Shown: positions 34,598-46,500 of the stretch, piece by piece
Layout: every line of letters starts with the position of its first letter
How positions within the stretch are numbered: position 1 is the stretch's first letter
NCBI RefSeq assembly: GCF_000149955.1
Contig: NC_030986.1
Location: 3,597,185 to 3,661,184, forward strand
Direction: 5' to 3'
DNA from: Fusarium oxysporum f. sp. lycopersici 4287
Lineage: Eukaryota; Ascomycota; Sordariomycetes; Hypocreales; Nectriaceae
Length of the DNA stretch: 64,000 bases
The notes under the pieces: generated by a model
Databases searched by the model: none
What the model was told of the DNA's origin: nothing
The model's input: only the letters and a program-made list of their open reading frames with translations
Made by a program: the position numbers and the translations under genes

Positions 34598-37500
34598 TTC
34601 GAAATTGGTAATCGAGGGTGGAGGCAGGATACGATACGATACAATGTGATACAGTACGGCACGGCACGGATGGAAGTTGAGACCAACCGGGTTTCGTCAG
34701 AAGATAAACGGTGGCATGTGGTGCCCGAAACTTGAACGAGTCTTGGCCGACGAGCAATGGCGTGGATTTCTGGGGGATTTATTCGACCCGGTAGTAATGA
34801 TCGTCAGCGGCGGTCCTACGAAGCTCTGCCGGCGGCTGCAAGTTTCGGGTTGCTTTTGACAAGAGGCGCAGCAATAGGGCGTGAAGCAATCACAAGCTGG
34901 CGACAGAGTGCGGTACTGAATTCAGCGCGGCAGAAAGGCGGGGGTGGATCAAGATTTGAGATAGATCCGAGGTGATATTGGACCGCTTTTTGTTGTAGGT
35001 GGAGAGGCTATACTTTGTAGCTCGAGGTGTGGTGGTGTAGGTGAGGTAAGGTAGGTAGCTTGGAGTTGGGGTTGAGAGGAGAAGGGCGGAGGGACCTATA
35101 CCTCGAACTCAGCTCTCGGAGGCGGTGTCGCGGTAGCTCAGCTGGAAGGGAGGTGACAACGCGAAAAAGAAGAGAAAGGCAGCCCTCGTAGGAAAAGAAG
35201 AGGGAGAATGAGGGAAAAGGACTTAAAGATGAGGAAAGTTGGANNNNNNNNNNNNNNNNNNNNNNNNNNNNNNNNNNNNNNNNNNNNNNNNNNNNNNNNN
35301 NNNNNNNNNNNNNNNNNNNNNNNNNNNNNNNNNNNNNNNNNNNNNNNNNNNNNNNNNNNNNNNNNNNNNNNNNNNNNNNNNNNNNNNNNNNNNNNNNNNN
35401 NNNNNNNNNNNNNNNNNNNNNNNNNNNNNNNNNNNNNNNNNTGGGGCCAAGGCCTTGGGGAGGAACGTGCGATGAATCCACCAGGGGCTCTTAGCGGGGA
35501 CTTGAGCCTGGGCGATGAGTTCAGGGTATGTGACGGTCAAGAATTGTTGAAAGTTTGGAGTTTGGATGAGAGAAAATGAACAAAGAGAGTAATAACAGTT
35601 TTATTTACAATAGGATGTTTGTATTTTGCATTCTCGTATAGCTGCAGATTTAGAAAAAAAGAAAAGAAGAAGAAAAAGCTTATTAACTGGCACTGCAATA
35701 CCTGCACCGTTAACAAATCGGTAGTCATCTCTAGTCGTCTCTGCATACAAGGATCTCTTTGAATCTAAAACAAAACAACATCCGCCAACGCCACCGCTTC
35801 CCATTGACATACCTGACACTGCCATGTTTCCTACCAAGGAATCAGAACAGATATAATAACAGCCATATTAATAAATGATATGGAATGGCCCGAGACCATT
35901 CAATGTCATGCGATGCAGTGTGACGCGCGGGGTGTGTTATGTATGCGCATTGTTCAACGACAATCACAGCCTTCAGGATGCTCCCTTCAAGTCACATCAC
36001 ATTCCGTTTCCACATCAACAGCATGCTCACGCAGATGGCAACGCAACCAATCCTTCTTAATAAGCATCATCAACCATTCGGAACCGTGGAACCTATCCGA
36101 ACTTGTCGCTTGAGTTGCCTCGCCTGTCTTGGTACAGTGGACGAGACGAGACGACGACTCGCCGAGTATCTCAATGAGACGATCCATAGATCGGCCCAAA
36201 CTAGCGGTCCTCAACGCTTGACACCGCCCTTCCAGAACGTGACACCAGCATTAATTACAGCCAGATCTCGAATAAGATGAGCACTCTGCCACTTTCAGTA
36301 CTGGGTTCCCTAATCCGGTAGACCGTTCAAACCGCTCGTCTTCAACCGTCAGCCACTCACGGTACGCGCCTCCAAAAGAGACGCCGCCTCTCATGGAAAC
36401 TATTCACTGAAGCCTCGACGCCCGGGTTTCAGGAGCCGGGGGCCCTTATGCTTCGTGGAGCCTTTACGGGGGAGACCGAAGGCCCGGGCCCCATGCTGGG
36501 CTCTGCGGGTGAGAAGCCGGAGGCCTTTTGTACATAAACAACTGGGGACCTACGGGAGTCGAGGGAATAATAAAAACCCTCAAATGGTTTCAGGGAGCAA
36601 GAAAACTCGAGACCAAATAGAAGATGCCAAAATAAGCTCATCAAGTAGGCCTCTAAGTTTAGGATAATTTCCCCCCTCCCAAATCTTTTTGTCACTTGGG
36701 ATAAAGATGCTAGATTTTCTTTCCTCCCTCAACATGGCTCAAGCATAAACATGGCGTGGAGCATGCATGATAGCGTGCTGCCCGCTGCACCGTCAATTGC
36801 AAGTCGGTCTGTCTGTACCTGGGAGGCTTAGATAGGTAGAGTTTGACCAATCCCATTCCTGTCCACGCATTATTCTTTCACTGAGCTACCGTGGCAAACG
36901 AGCATTGCATTGCATCTCCATGTGCTTAGCGCTGCTCAACTCGCTACTGATGGTCGTTCGTCCTGAATCGGAAAGCCAATAGCCACTCAATTTGTTCTCA
37001 AAAGGTACCGAGTCAGTCAAGAGTCCAATGACCATTAGCCAACCAGCACTCACTCACATCAACCGCTTGACGCCTGAACCTGAACTCTGACTGGTGAGCG
37101 CGCCCTTACGCCTTGATCATGGTGAGACCCTTGCACAGGGATGGTGAGTGATGGCTCAGGGCTGAGGGATGGCCATAACGAGGATGGGCCCAGCTCATTG
37201 GGTGTAATATCATAGCCTGGGCGCTATCTATGGAGGAATGTCCGCCCTGGTCGCCATGACGTCGTGTCTAGAGAGTTACCCAATGCGAAGTGATGATCTG
37301 TGAATGCAGTAAAGAGGTACTATTCACGCTCAAGGTTGAACCAGCAACCATCAGTTGACAGTCCCCAATTAATTCATAATATGTTTTGACTCTCTTGACT
37401 CGGATAAAATACCACTTCTCAGCAAACCCTCACTGCTCCCGACCCCAGATTCCTCATCTTTTGGTCCTAATCTCAGGGACCTTGCGCTACTGCATGACAG

Positions 37501-38231
37501 TTCCATATTTAGCTCCCGCCAACAGAATGCTCCGATGCCGTTGGCCATGCTTTTCTCGTATCAGCGCTCGCTGACCTGAAGCAGTAGAGCATTTTCGTAC
37601 CTTCATTCGTTGTTGTTTTATTAAGCTGAAAGGTGGCTCATCGTATAAAAATAAAGAAGCAAGAGGAGGTCTCTGTCTGTATGCATAACTAGATAGGTAC
37701 TAATTAACTATGCATTACTCGGCATTATGCTGATTTTCTTGGTTTACAAAGAAATACCGCGCAAAACTCGGCTTCCGTGGGATTTAGTTTATAACGCAAT
37801 CGCTTACAAGCGGGATGTTCTGTATGAGGGTTGCAACTTGTGAGTGACAAGGGACAGGTCATCCGTCAGGACGATCACATGTACATCATTTCTTTCACGA
37901 CTCGATCAGACACAGTATGACATGTCCTACAACGTGGTTCTCATTTGCAACACTGTTGGTTCACCATCATGTATGTATTGTAAGGGCTCTCATATCTCGC
38001 GTCTCGTTACCAACAGCCACAGGTGGCCCTGAAATGAATCATCCAATATCAGCCGCATACATACGATTCAAGGAACGCCCGTCAATGCAGCCCAGTCTAT
38101 CGACCATTGATACACATACAGATGCAGGCTAAGAGAAGATGTAGTATCCTAAGTTCCTGGCACGCTCGCAAGGATCATGATTCCTTTCATATCCAACAAT
38201 ATGCAAGACACTCATAAGTCTCAATATTCCC
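34598..38231. other. Intergenic 3.6 kb with an assembly gap and a GC-rich block
   Basis: Lies between the starts of the Ser/Pro-rich gene and the stop of cytidine deaminase. It includes the 198 N gap at 35244-35441, flanked on the left by purine-rich, low-complexity DNA, and a strikingly GC-rich block at about 36415-36530 within AT-richer surroundings. I find no gene with recognisable motifs. A gene could be hidden in or near the gap. Confidence 0.5.
35244..35441. other. Assembly gap, 198 N
   Basis: N run in a purine-rich, low-complexity context upstream of the Ser/Pro-rich gene. Frames read through it are not evidence of coding. Confidence 0.99.
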
Positions 38232-38876
38232 CTATCTTGTTCCTGGTGCTCCCGGAGGTGGAAGTTGGTCAGGTCCAAAAGACATTGGCAAAAGCTACAT
38301 AACGTCAACCCTCAGCTCAAGAACAAAGGGACCAGAGCTCAACTACTAACCTGTCGCAGCTTTGCAATCACAAAATCCTCATTCTTATCGAACATGATAA
38401 TGGGTGTATCCAGTGTGCAAAACTCGCGAATACTACATCACCGAGAACACACAACTCACCTGTTAGTCAAATCCATCATCTTCGTCTACTCTCTCAAAGA
38501 CATCCCCAGTAACAACTCACAACTGTCTACACATTCCACATGGACTCGCTGGTGGCGCAATATCAGTTGCGACAGCGATGGCTCGGAACCCACGATGACC
38601 GCTTGTCACAGCTGTACCAAGCGCCACGCGCTCTGCACATGTTCCCACAGGATACGACGCGTTTTCCACATTTGCGCCGCTCGTGAGCTCACCCTCGCTT
38701 GAGAGAACCGTTGCTCCGACGCGGAACTGGCTGTATGGGCAGTACGCTGTGGCCTTGGCTGCAACTGCACGCTCACGGAGCTCTGAGAACTCTTTCGGCG
38801 TAATGCCGTGTGCTGAACAGACTTCAGCCGCCTTGGCTGTGTCGCCTCTTGAGATAGTCTCTGGGGTCTCCATCAT
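38232..38876 (-). CDS. CDD1: Cytidine deaminase
   Basis: Deaminates cytidine and deoxycytidine to uridine forms in pyrimidine salvage. Three exons (38876-38521, 38432-38351, 38294-38232) give 166 residues, somewhat above the usual ~130-150 for the homotetrameric enzyme. The zinc and catalytic motifs are complete: NVENASYPVGTCAERVAL (the C-A-E element, with the catalytic Glu) and PCGMCRQ, the second pair of zinc cysteines, continuing FIREFC across intron 1. AYCPYSQFRVGA is the conserved N-terminal substrate element. The C-terminus LPMSFGPDQL is also canonical. Intron 1 (38520-38433) contains two nested candidate acceptors; the second (ending GATGTAG) restores the frame. Two ATGs are adjacent (38876, 38873); either may be used. 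Confidence 0.95.
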
Positions 38877-39500
38877 GTGACTTGAAGGGGGGGGGAAAGG
38901 GCAGAAAAGGGGGAAAGGGAAGGGAAAGAAGAAGAGAGGAAAGGGCTTGTGGCAATTGGTGATTGATGTTTATATCCTATTCCGTGTCACTCGTCACTCG
39001 TTACACGGGCGGGCCCTTTATCGTGGGTGTCTCCGCATCGGGCGCCTCCGTAATGCGGGGCTGAGCGCCGAAATGACGGACCCTTCGGCTGGTTCCTATG
39101 ATACCACCCACATTGCTTATCATTTCTTTCCTTCAATAATAGGTAGGTATCGTTTCTAACGTGCAAGGGTATATAGACTAGGTATATAGACTATCTATGT
39201 AGGTTGTGTCCAAATATGTATTATCAGATGCTATCAGCATTTTCTTATCTTCATGGTCTAATATTACTGTCATGACCATCATGCACCTTTTCCTTACATT
39301 GCTGCCATCCATTCTCATTACAAATACGTACATATGACACAGAGCAGCACAAAACTCCAAACTCATCGCTCATGCATACTGCTCGGCGAGCTGTTGTAGA
39401 CTGGTGCTCGAACGAACCCGACGAATTCGTTTCCGTATCCTTTATCCCCAACTTGCATTTCTTGTAGGTCTTCTCTTTCATTTCATCTGGATTCCGGCAT
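38877..39500. other. Intergenic: cytidine deaminase promoter and SSK2 3' region
   Basis: 624 bases. A G/A-rich run of about 50 bases (38885-38943) lies just upstream of the deaminase start on its sense side, i.e. pyrimidine-rich on the transcribed strand, as in many fungal leaders. Nothing else was recognised. Confidence 0.6.
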
Positions 39501-42500
39501 CTAGTAAAACCCATCAGATCCTCCAAGCCTACTTGAGGTCGAGCTGACTGTTGGCGTCGACTGTGCCGAGCTTGTGTCGCTTGGCGTTGCCGGTTCCACG
39601 ACCTGACTTCGGATCGACGTGATCCATTCGTGCTGCAATAACTCAACTGCTGACGATCGGTTACGAGGGTCTCTTGTGAAACATTTCTTCAGGAAGTCGA
39701 TTCCCTGAGGGCTGAGCTGATCTGTAGGTGGCAGCTGGGGCGGGTTCCCTTGCGCAATGTTGTACATGATCGCCCACTCGTTGTCGAGCTGTGCCCATGG
39801 CCTTCTTCCGGTAGCCATTTCCAGAATAACACAGCCCAGAGACCAGATGTCGACGGCCCCAGGCTTACCAGGGTTCTCGCCCTTGATCACCTCAGGTGAC
39901 ATATACATCGGGGTTCCTGTCATGGATCGGTTTGGCATTGTTGCTTGCTTCTCGCCAGCAAGTGTGCGGCCCTGTCGAGCAATTACCTTGGCGGCGCCAA
40001 AGTCCACATACTTGATGATTCCATTATGGTCGAGCAGAATATCTGCAACGTTGTTAGTTTCAGCACATCTGGGGGTACAAGATACACCACTTACTTTCGG
40101 GCTTGATGTCTCGGTGGGCAATGCCGCTCTCATGCAAATAGACAAGACCCTCGAGCAGTTGAAGCGCATATACCATGATGACCTGCTCGTCTTCGATTCG
40201 ACCATGTTCCAAGAGACTGGCCAAAGATCCTCCCGAACAAAACTCCATGAAAATGTACACTCGGTCTCGATGCACTTCGATGCCATAGTATGATACCACA
40301 TTGGGATGATCCAACACTTCCAGTACACCCATCTCCTCTCTAATTTGCTCGGCGATCTGTGGGATAAGTTTGGGATCCTGCAGTCGAATTTCCTTGACGG
40401 CCATCAGATGGCCCGTGTCAAGGTTCATTGCTGCATAGACGTTGCCAAATGTGCCGCCTCCCACGAATTGGCCTTGCTGCCAGCGCATCGTAACATTGGT
40501 GGCTGATGATGAAAGGTACGCCAACGATCGGTCGACTTCATTATTACCTTCTAGTACTCTTCCAACCCCCTGTCTCTCTGCAACCTTTTCACGTCGATAC
40601 TCATCTACCCTTTCGAGCTCCTCCATGCGCTGTTCGGTGATGAATCGTGAAGCCTCTTCGTCGTTCAACATTCGGTTCTTGTCAAGCCTGCGGAACTGTC
40701 CCACCAAGGCTTCGATTCGTTCTTTCTCGGCCTGTGCCGCAAGGTTCGATCTGGCGCCCATGATATCGAAGTGAGAAATGAGAAGAGACATGCACCCTGC
40801 GACCTTGGAACGAAGCTTGGCATACTCATCCTCGCCTAGTGCAAGAATGTGACGGCCTCGTGTCATGCCCATGGCCAACTCTAGCGCGAGTACGGCCCAT
40901 CGAAAGGTCTTTCGGTCAGATGCAACGCAGTCGTCGCAAATGAAGCTTACCCAATCGAGGGCGAGTTTGGTCAATTTGAGATTGTTCATCTGTCGCCTGT
41001 TGCTATCCATATAGAGTAACGAACGTTGGCCAAACTCCGTGGCGAAAACGAAGCATGTTTGAATAAGTTCTTGGCAGTCCTTTCCCCGAGCCTGTTTCCT
41101 GATGATTTCCACACTGTCCATGAAAGTATTGGAAAGCTTATATGCCACCCGCCTCGTTTCTGTCAATCTTGAGTTGACTTTGTGGATATTGGACCTCGAT
41201 TCCTGCACAAGGTCAACATGCATATCGACAGCGTCAAGGAACGCCCTCCTCGCGTTGTGTAGGGTCTGGGGACTAGAAGCGCATAGGCGTATGTGTCCTC
41301 GCTTTAGGTCGAGGTTCAGGTCGCGTAAGGGTACTTCGATTACTTCGCCAAACCAATTGATGGGATCCTCTGGTCGGAGAATGAGGACATATTGCTCGCC
41401 GAGCTCGTCGGGAAACTGGTCCTTAGAAGTAATAGCCATCATAACGGGTATATCTTCCAGCCTCTCCCGTAACTCGGGCGATGCGATAACATATGTATTG
41501 TCTTGCTCAAGCAAACGAGTGTCGACTTGAAAGTGACCTGAAGCCACCAATTGGTCGTAGAACTTTTGTATGGTCTCTGGTGGGAAGGATATGCTGTAGT
41601 CTGATGCATGCTCGTAGTTGTCGTTCAGCATTCGAGTGAATCGCTGAAGCATCCGCTGGCGGACTCGTACGGAGTCGAGACAAGCCTTATAACGCTTACT
41701 CATTTCCGATGCGGTTTCCTTGGGCTTTGCTTGCAACTCCTTTTCGAAAGTCTGGCTGAGTCTGTTGAGAGCCTTGAATGTGAGTGAGCTAAACTGCTCC
41801 GCAACTTCAATGTGACCTCGCTGCAGATGGCTACCGATTTCGTTGGCAAAATCCCATTCTTGAAACAAAAGTTCTGCTTCCTTGAAAGTATTCTTGTTTC
41901 CACTCAGCTTCCAGTTTAGCATCTTGAAGTAATACTTCAACGCTTCCAGTACAACTTGGTCGAAAGATTCATCGATGCAAGGTGGTAGATCCCAGCCTGG
42001 TTCCGGGTGCGCAATGGATGTGCACTCAATCTTGATTCGAATGGCAAATTTGAGCAGAAGCTGAAATTGGGAGATCATTTGATCCTGCATGAGAGGGTTT
42101 TGCTGGGCAGATTCCTTAACTCTCCTAGCATAAGCGAGACGTGTGCGGGTGATCTCTTCAATGAGACGCGAAGGGAAGCTGATAAGAGTAAGAAGCTCTT
42201 CGAGATATGGTGGTAGGTGGCGTTTGCGGAACGGCTCGGAATTCCTAATAAGAGTGTCCTTCGCCTTGCTAATGACGGTGGATATGGGTGCAAGCATTCC
42301 CTTTTCTAGGTTCCCATTGTCGTCGTTATAAAGGGATTGAAGTCCGTCTTCTTTCATTAGCCGGTCAAGGAAGGACGTTTCATCGCTGCTAATACCGTTT
42401 ACAGCTGGCGATCGCTGTTTAGTCCGTGTAAAGTCGAGCTCATCGTTCCCAACCCATTTCCTCAGGATGTTCAGTTCCGTGTTTATCATTTCGTTGGTGT

Positions 42501-43575
42501 TGTACCAGGATATAATAGCATCATGGGCTTCTTTGAATGTGGCAGAGTCTGCTGCCTTGTGTTCTGCTGCGAGTGAGGCCCAAGAAGGGTATAGGTTCTC
42601 ACACATCTCAATCTTGGCCACCATGTCTTTGACTTGTTCGTATGGCGGTTTTCCTGCTTCGCTCTCACCCTTCACTTGGAAGTTGATGATCTCGTCGAGG
42701 GTACGGTCAAGAGTAGATCGAGATTCCTCCAACATGCGTCTCTGGACAGGGATATGTCTTCCACAAACCTTGGATCGGATGCCCAGCCACAATTCGGTCT
42801 TGTGGGCGCTCTTGCCCGCCTGTTGATCCGCCGATCCAATCAGTCGTTTTTTCTCTTGCCGTACAACATCTCCGGTAAGAACGGCCTCGAGCATACCGTG
42901 CCACTCAAGCCTTTCGCGGTTTTCTGGGTCTTTCAAATCCTCGTCCGTGGGCTGAAGGTTGTCGTTGCCGTAAAACATAATGGTCTCCTGGTCGAAGCGA
43001 TCGTCATATGGACCCTCCGACGAGGGGGTTTCGCCTTCTGAGTCCGAATCGTTTCCATTCAAATTCGAGTAAGACGAAAAGTACCCTCCACTATAGTCCT
43101 GCCGAAGTTTCTGTACGTATGCTCGCTCCTGTGCTCGGAACCTGCTCTCACTCTGCCGTGGGCGCGTCTTAGACGATGATCGGATTGATTCTGTGAAAGA
43201 TGGTGTCACTGGCGGATGAGCTGGTTTCCTGGAGGTGGCAGGATTGTAGGTGTTCGAAGGTGTCCGCGCCGGACCCAATGGTCGCTGCGGCCAGGAGCCA
43301 TTGGGTGTATAGGCCGCGCCATCGTCACCAGCAGCAACTCTCTGTGACTTTGGGGCACCGTTGATGACCGTGCCAGGAAGCAGAGAAGTCAATGACCCTG
43401 TGTGGCCCGATGTCTCATATCGGGATAGATTACCCAGCTCGTCCTGACGTTGTGTCGCATGAGGATCACCGTTGGTTTCGATCGGAGTTTCGTGTCGGTG
43501 ACTCCTGTTCTTATCGATGCGGCCATCTTCTTCAGTACCTGAGAAACGAACCGCTCGGGGCGATGACTCGGTCAT
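39501..43575 (-). CDS. SSK2: HOG-pathway MAP kinase kinase kinase (Ssk2/Ssk22 type)
   Basis: A MAPKKK that relays osmotic stress from the Sln1-Ypd1-Ssk1 phosphorelay to Pbs2 and Hog1. Two exons (43575-40095, 40042-39501) give 1340 residues. The N-terminal ~220 residues are disordered. The long middle (about 250-950) is helical and matches the Ssk2 regulatory region. The kinase domain starts at about residue 1030 with GQFVGGGTFGNVYAAMNLDT (Gly-rich loop), then MAVKEI (ATP Lys), HRDIKPEN (catalytic loop, split by the intron), VDFGAAK (DFG), GTPMYMSPEV (APE-like) and DIWSLGC, and ends with HEWI. A short Ser/Thr-rich tail follows; the final residues after it are set by the first stop. The start at 43575 gives MTESSPRAVRF. 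Assignment is firm. Confidence 0.95.
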
Positions 43576-46500
43576 CCTAATGGGTGTGTCTGGGCTGGCA
43601 CCCAGGTGGAGTTGGAAGTATGAGCGCCCCTCAGGGTCACGTCGAGTTGTCGTGAGTAATACGAAGATATAGTTATGATTATGGAAAAAGCCAGTTAAAA
43701 CAGGTTTTTGTCGGTGCTCGAGTTATGGTCGAAGAGTTTACGATGGATCGAAGATGGCCATGGAGAGGGGGTTGAGCTTGGGGAGCTCTTGATGCAAGCA
43801 GATCGAGATGGATCGCATGGAGGAGTGGCAACCAAGAAGCGCGTGCAATTTCATGGCCAATCATCGCGCTTCAAGCTTCTAGTGGCGCATCAACTGTGGC
43901 TCGTGTGTGGCAAAACGATGGGTTCAAGCCTATCATGAAGACGTTGGGAAGGCGAATCATGACTACTAATTTGCCAACCTTGGAAAAAAATCAGCACTGT
44001 CAATCTTCTTGTACCACACCGGCTTAGGTCAAGTCTCGTAGAGCCTTATTTGTCTTTATAGAATGTTGCTGTCATGACGATACGTATTCTTACCGCTGAC
44101 GTTATCGAGAATGTATTATATAGTGTTGGATCTCTTTTATTTTACTATAATGTTCCACTACTATCATTATATTATTAACTCAACAATACTTGATTCACTG
44201 AAAGGTCTCAGATTGATGACACGTCCCGAGTGATGTAGGCATGTGAAAATGGTGACTGATCAAGGGAAAGAAGGCTAAGACGTCAGGTATGCCTTGCAGT
44301 ACCACGGCGCTATGTGAGATATGACATGGCATATAATGCAGGAAAGTTTCATTCTTGCAACATACCGCAAATCACATCTACATATGAAAACCGATGCTGA
44401 GACATTAGCTGAGAATGATTGCTATCGATCCTCGAGACCAATAAACACAAAATGACTACTACCCTAGACCTGATCAAACCTGCTCCAGCACCAGCCAACG
44501 CGAACGGACGAGGATCAATTTATTACATCCGCAACAATATTCGTATAGGGGTTAGCACGATGGCATTTTAACGATAGCGATTGCTGCAATGAATTGATGC
44601 AATATACACCCTACACACAAGCCCGAGCGTCATGCTACAGTGCGCTGATCTGACTGTCAAGGAATGGCATAGAGAGTGCTAAGTCGTGGGAAATGATTGC
44701 ACAGATTACGATTCATGCATAGAATGTTACTGATTTTATTAAAGAGAAAGTAAAGGAAAGCTGCTTTTAATCTCCGACACGTATACGAATTACTCCATAT
44801 GTTCCTTGAGAAAAGTTGCGAACATAAGCATGGCACAACTTGATTCACCAGGTCGGTTACGAGCCGAGCTGTACGGAGTACATACACCGGAATTCAATAT
44901 CAGTCGGCCGAAGCAACTGGTGAACAAGACGATGCCAGGTTTGACGGCTCGGTTAGGCATACTGAAGAGGTTAGCAATCCTTTAAATGGCATGCAGACGG
45001 AACCACTAATAAATGGTGAAACTCTGGGACGACGCTTTGACATCAAGGTCCTGATCTAATAATTTACCAATGTGGCCAAGGAAAAGAAGGATAGAGAACA
45101 GACAGTAGCCTAGAAGTACGCTAAGTTGATTGTGGTATGTCGACATAAAAAATCCTTCTCATTTTCGTTCGATTGGCAAGGGTTGCGAAATGTTTGATCA
45201 GGTCAGAATCTTCAATAGCCTCAAACAGGACACTCCATCCCTGTTGCGAGGGAGGAGGTTCCGTGTAAGACGACAATAACAAACTCTAACCCACGTCAAA
45301 AACCACATGGGTGTGGGTTTGAACCACGGCGGCTCCGTCTCGAAGGTTGAGGTGCATTGGCCAATGAGCAGGAATTCGAGGTAGCAAAAGCCGGTCTGTG
45401 TCCAGGTCTGACATGTGGTAACAAGGCCGGCTTCCACGGAGTCACCGCCGTTGATACTAATGACACTAGATCGGTGGCTAGGTAGGGGATAAGTTCTTGG
45501 CGATAGACCTATTGCTGAGAGTCATTAATCTCAGGTAAATCGACAGATCAAAAGCTTAGCGTCATAACTTACATCTGGCATGACAACTCCATATCACGAT
45601 CTCAGGCATATGGTCATACTGTATTCAATACGGCCCCACTCTTCACAACGGAGCTTGCTATATCTGCTGCTAGTGGTAGGCGCGTTGTGTAACATAGGTT
45701 TCTATCCGTACAGCGGCCTGAGATAGTCTTTTGCGGATGCCGGCACCACGTTTCGTTCATAGTAGTATCTGGATACCACCCGAACCCGGATCGACGTGTC
45801 CCTGTCTACGCAAATCGACTTCCATGAAAGGACATTCTTCCCTAAGGCTAACCCATGCGTTGGCTCTGGAAATCGCTTGGTGGTTGTCAATCACATCAAG
45901 ATGTCATCAAATCAACCGGGGTCAAACACCAACATCCTGGTCAGGTCAGCGCGGGTATTTGCGCAGCATTAGCGCATAAGCATGGAGTCCGTTGCGGCCA
46001 AGGTAGGTATAATAGTCGGTCATTACAAAGTCCTTGTGGTCTCGGTCTTCTCTTTTGGAAGAATGAAGAAGCCATAGCGTGTGTTAAGGCCATCCAAGTC
46101 TGCTCAACAGTCAAGCGTCGCTTTCGCCACCTCTTGTGGTATGGCTTGATGAATTGATAACATGTCCAAGAACTAGATCAACATATTCGAATTACATACA
46201 AGCTTGTGTGAACCATCCCACGCGCGGTCGCACTGAGGGTGTGAAAGCTTTCCTGCGCGTGTATCCAGATTAGGAACATCTCGGTATATCGTCAAACAAA
46301 CTTTTCGTCCCATCGTGGCCGAGTAACCTTGCTGGTGGCTCTTGAAAGTCGGGACGACATGTCATGTTTGACAGTGAAAATTAAGTTTGAAGCTGCATGG
46401 TCTCGTAGTCAGGTCGGTGGTTGCAACGGCCACAAGGAACAGAAATTCTCCTGGCCATCATCTCTGTTGAAGACTCAACTCAGAAGCCGAGCCTTGGCGT

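Noticed and set aside
35134..35145. tRNA-like A box TAGCTCAGCTGG
   Set aside because: No matching B box (GGTTCRANYCC) or cloverleaf stems downstream, so not a tRNA.
35008..35579. Several ORFs spanning the 198 N gap
   Set aside because: More than half of each product is unknown residues; open frame through N is an artefact.
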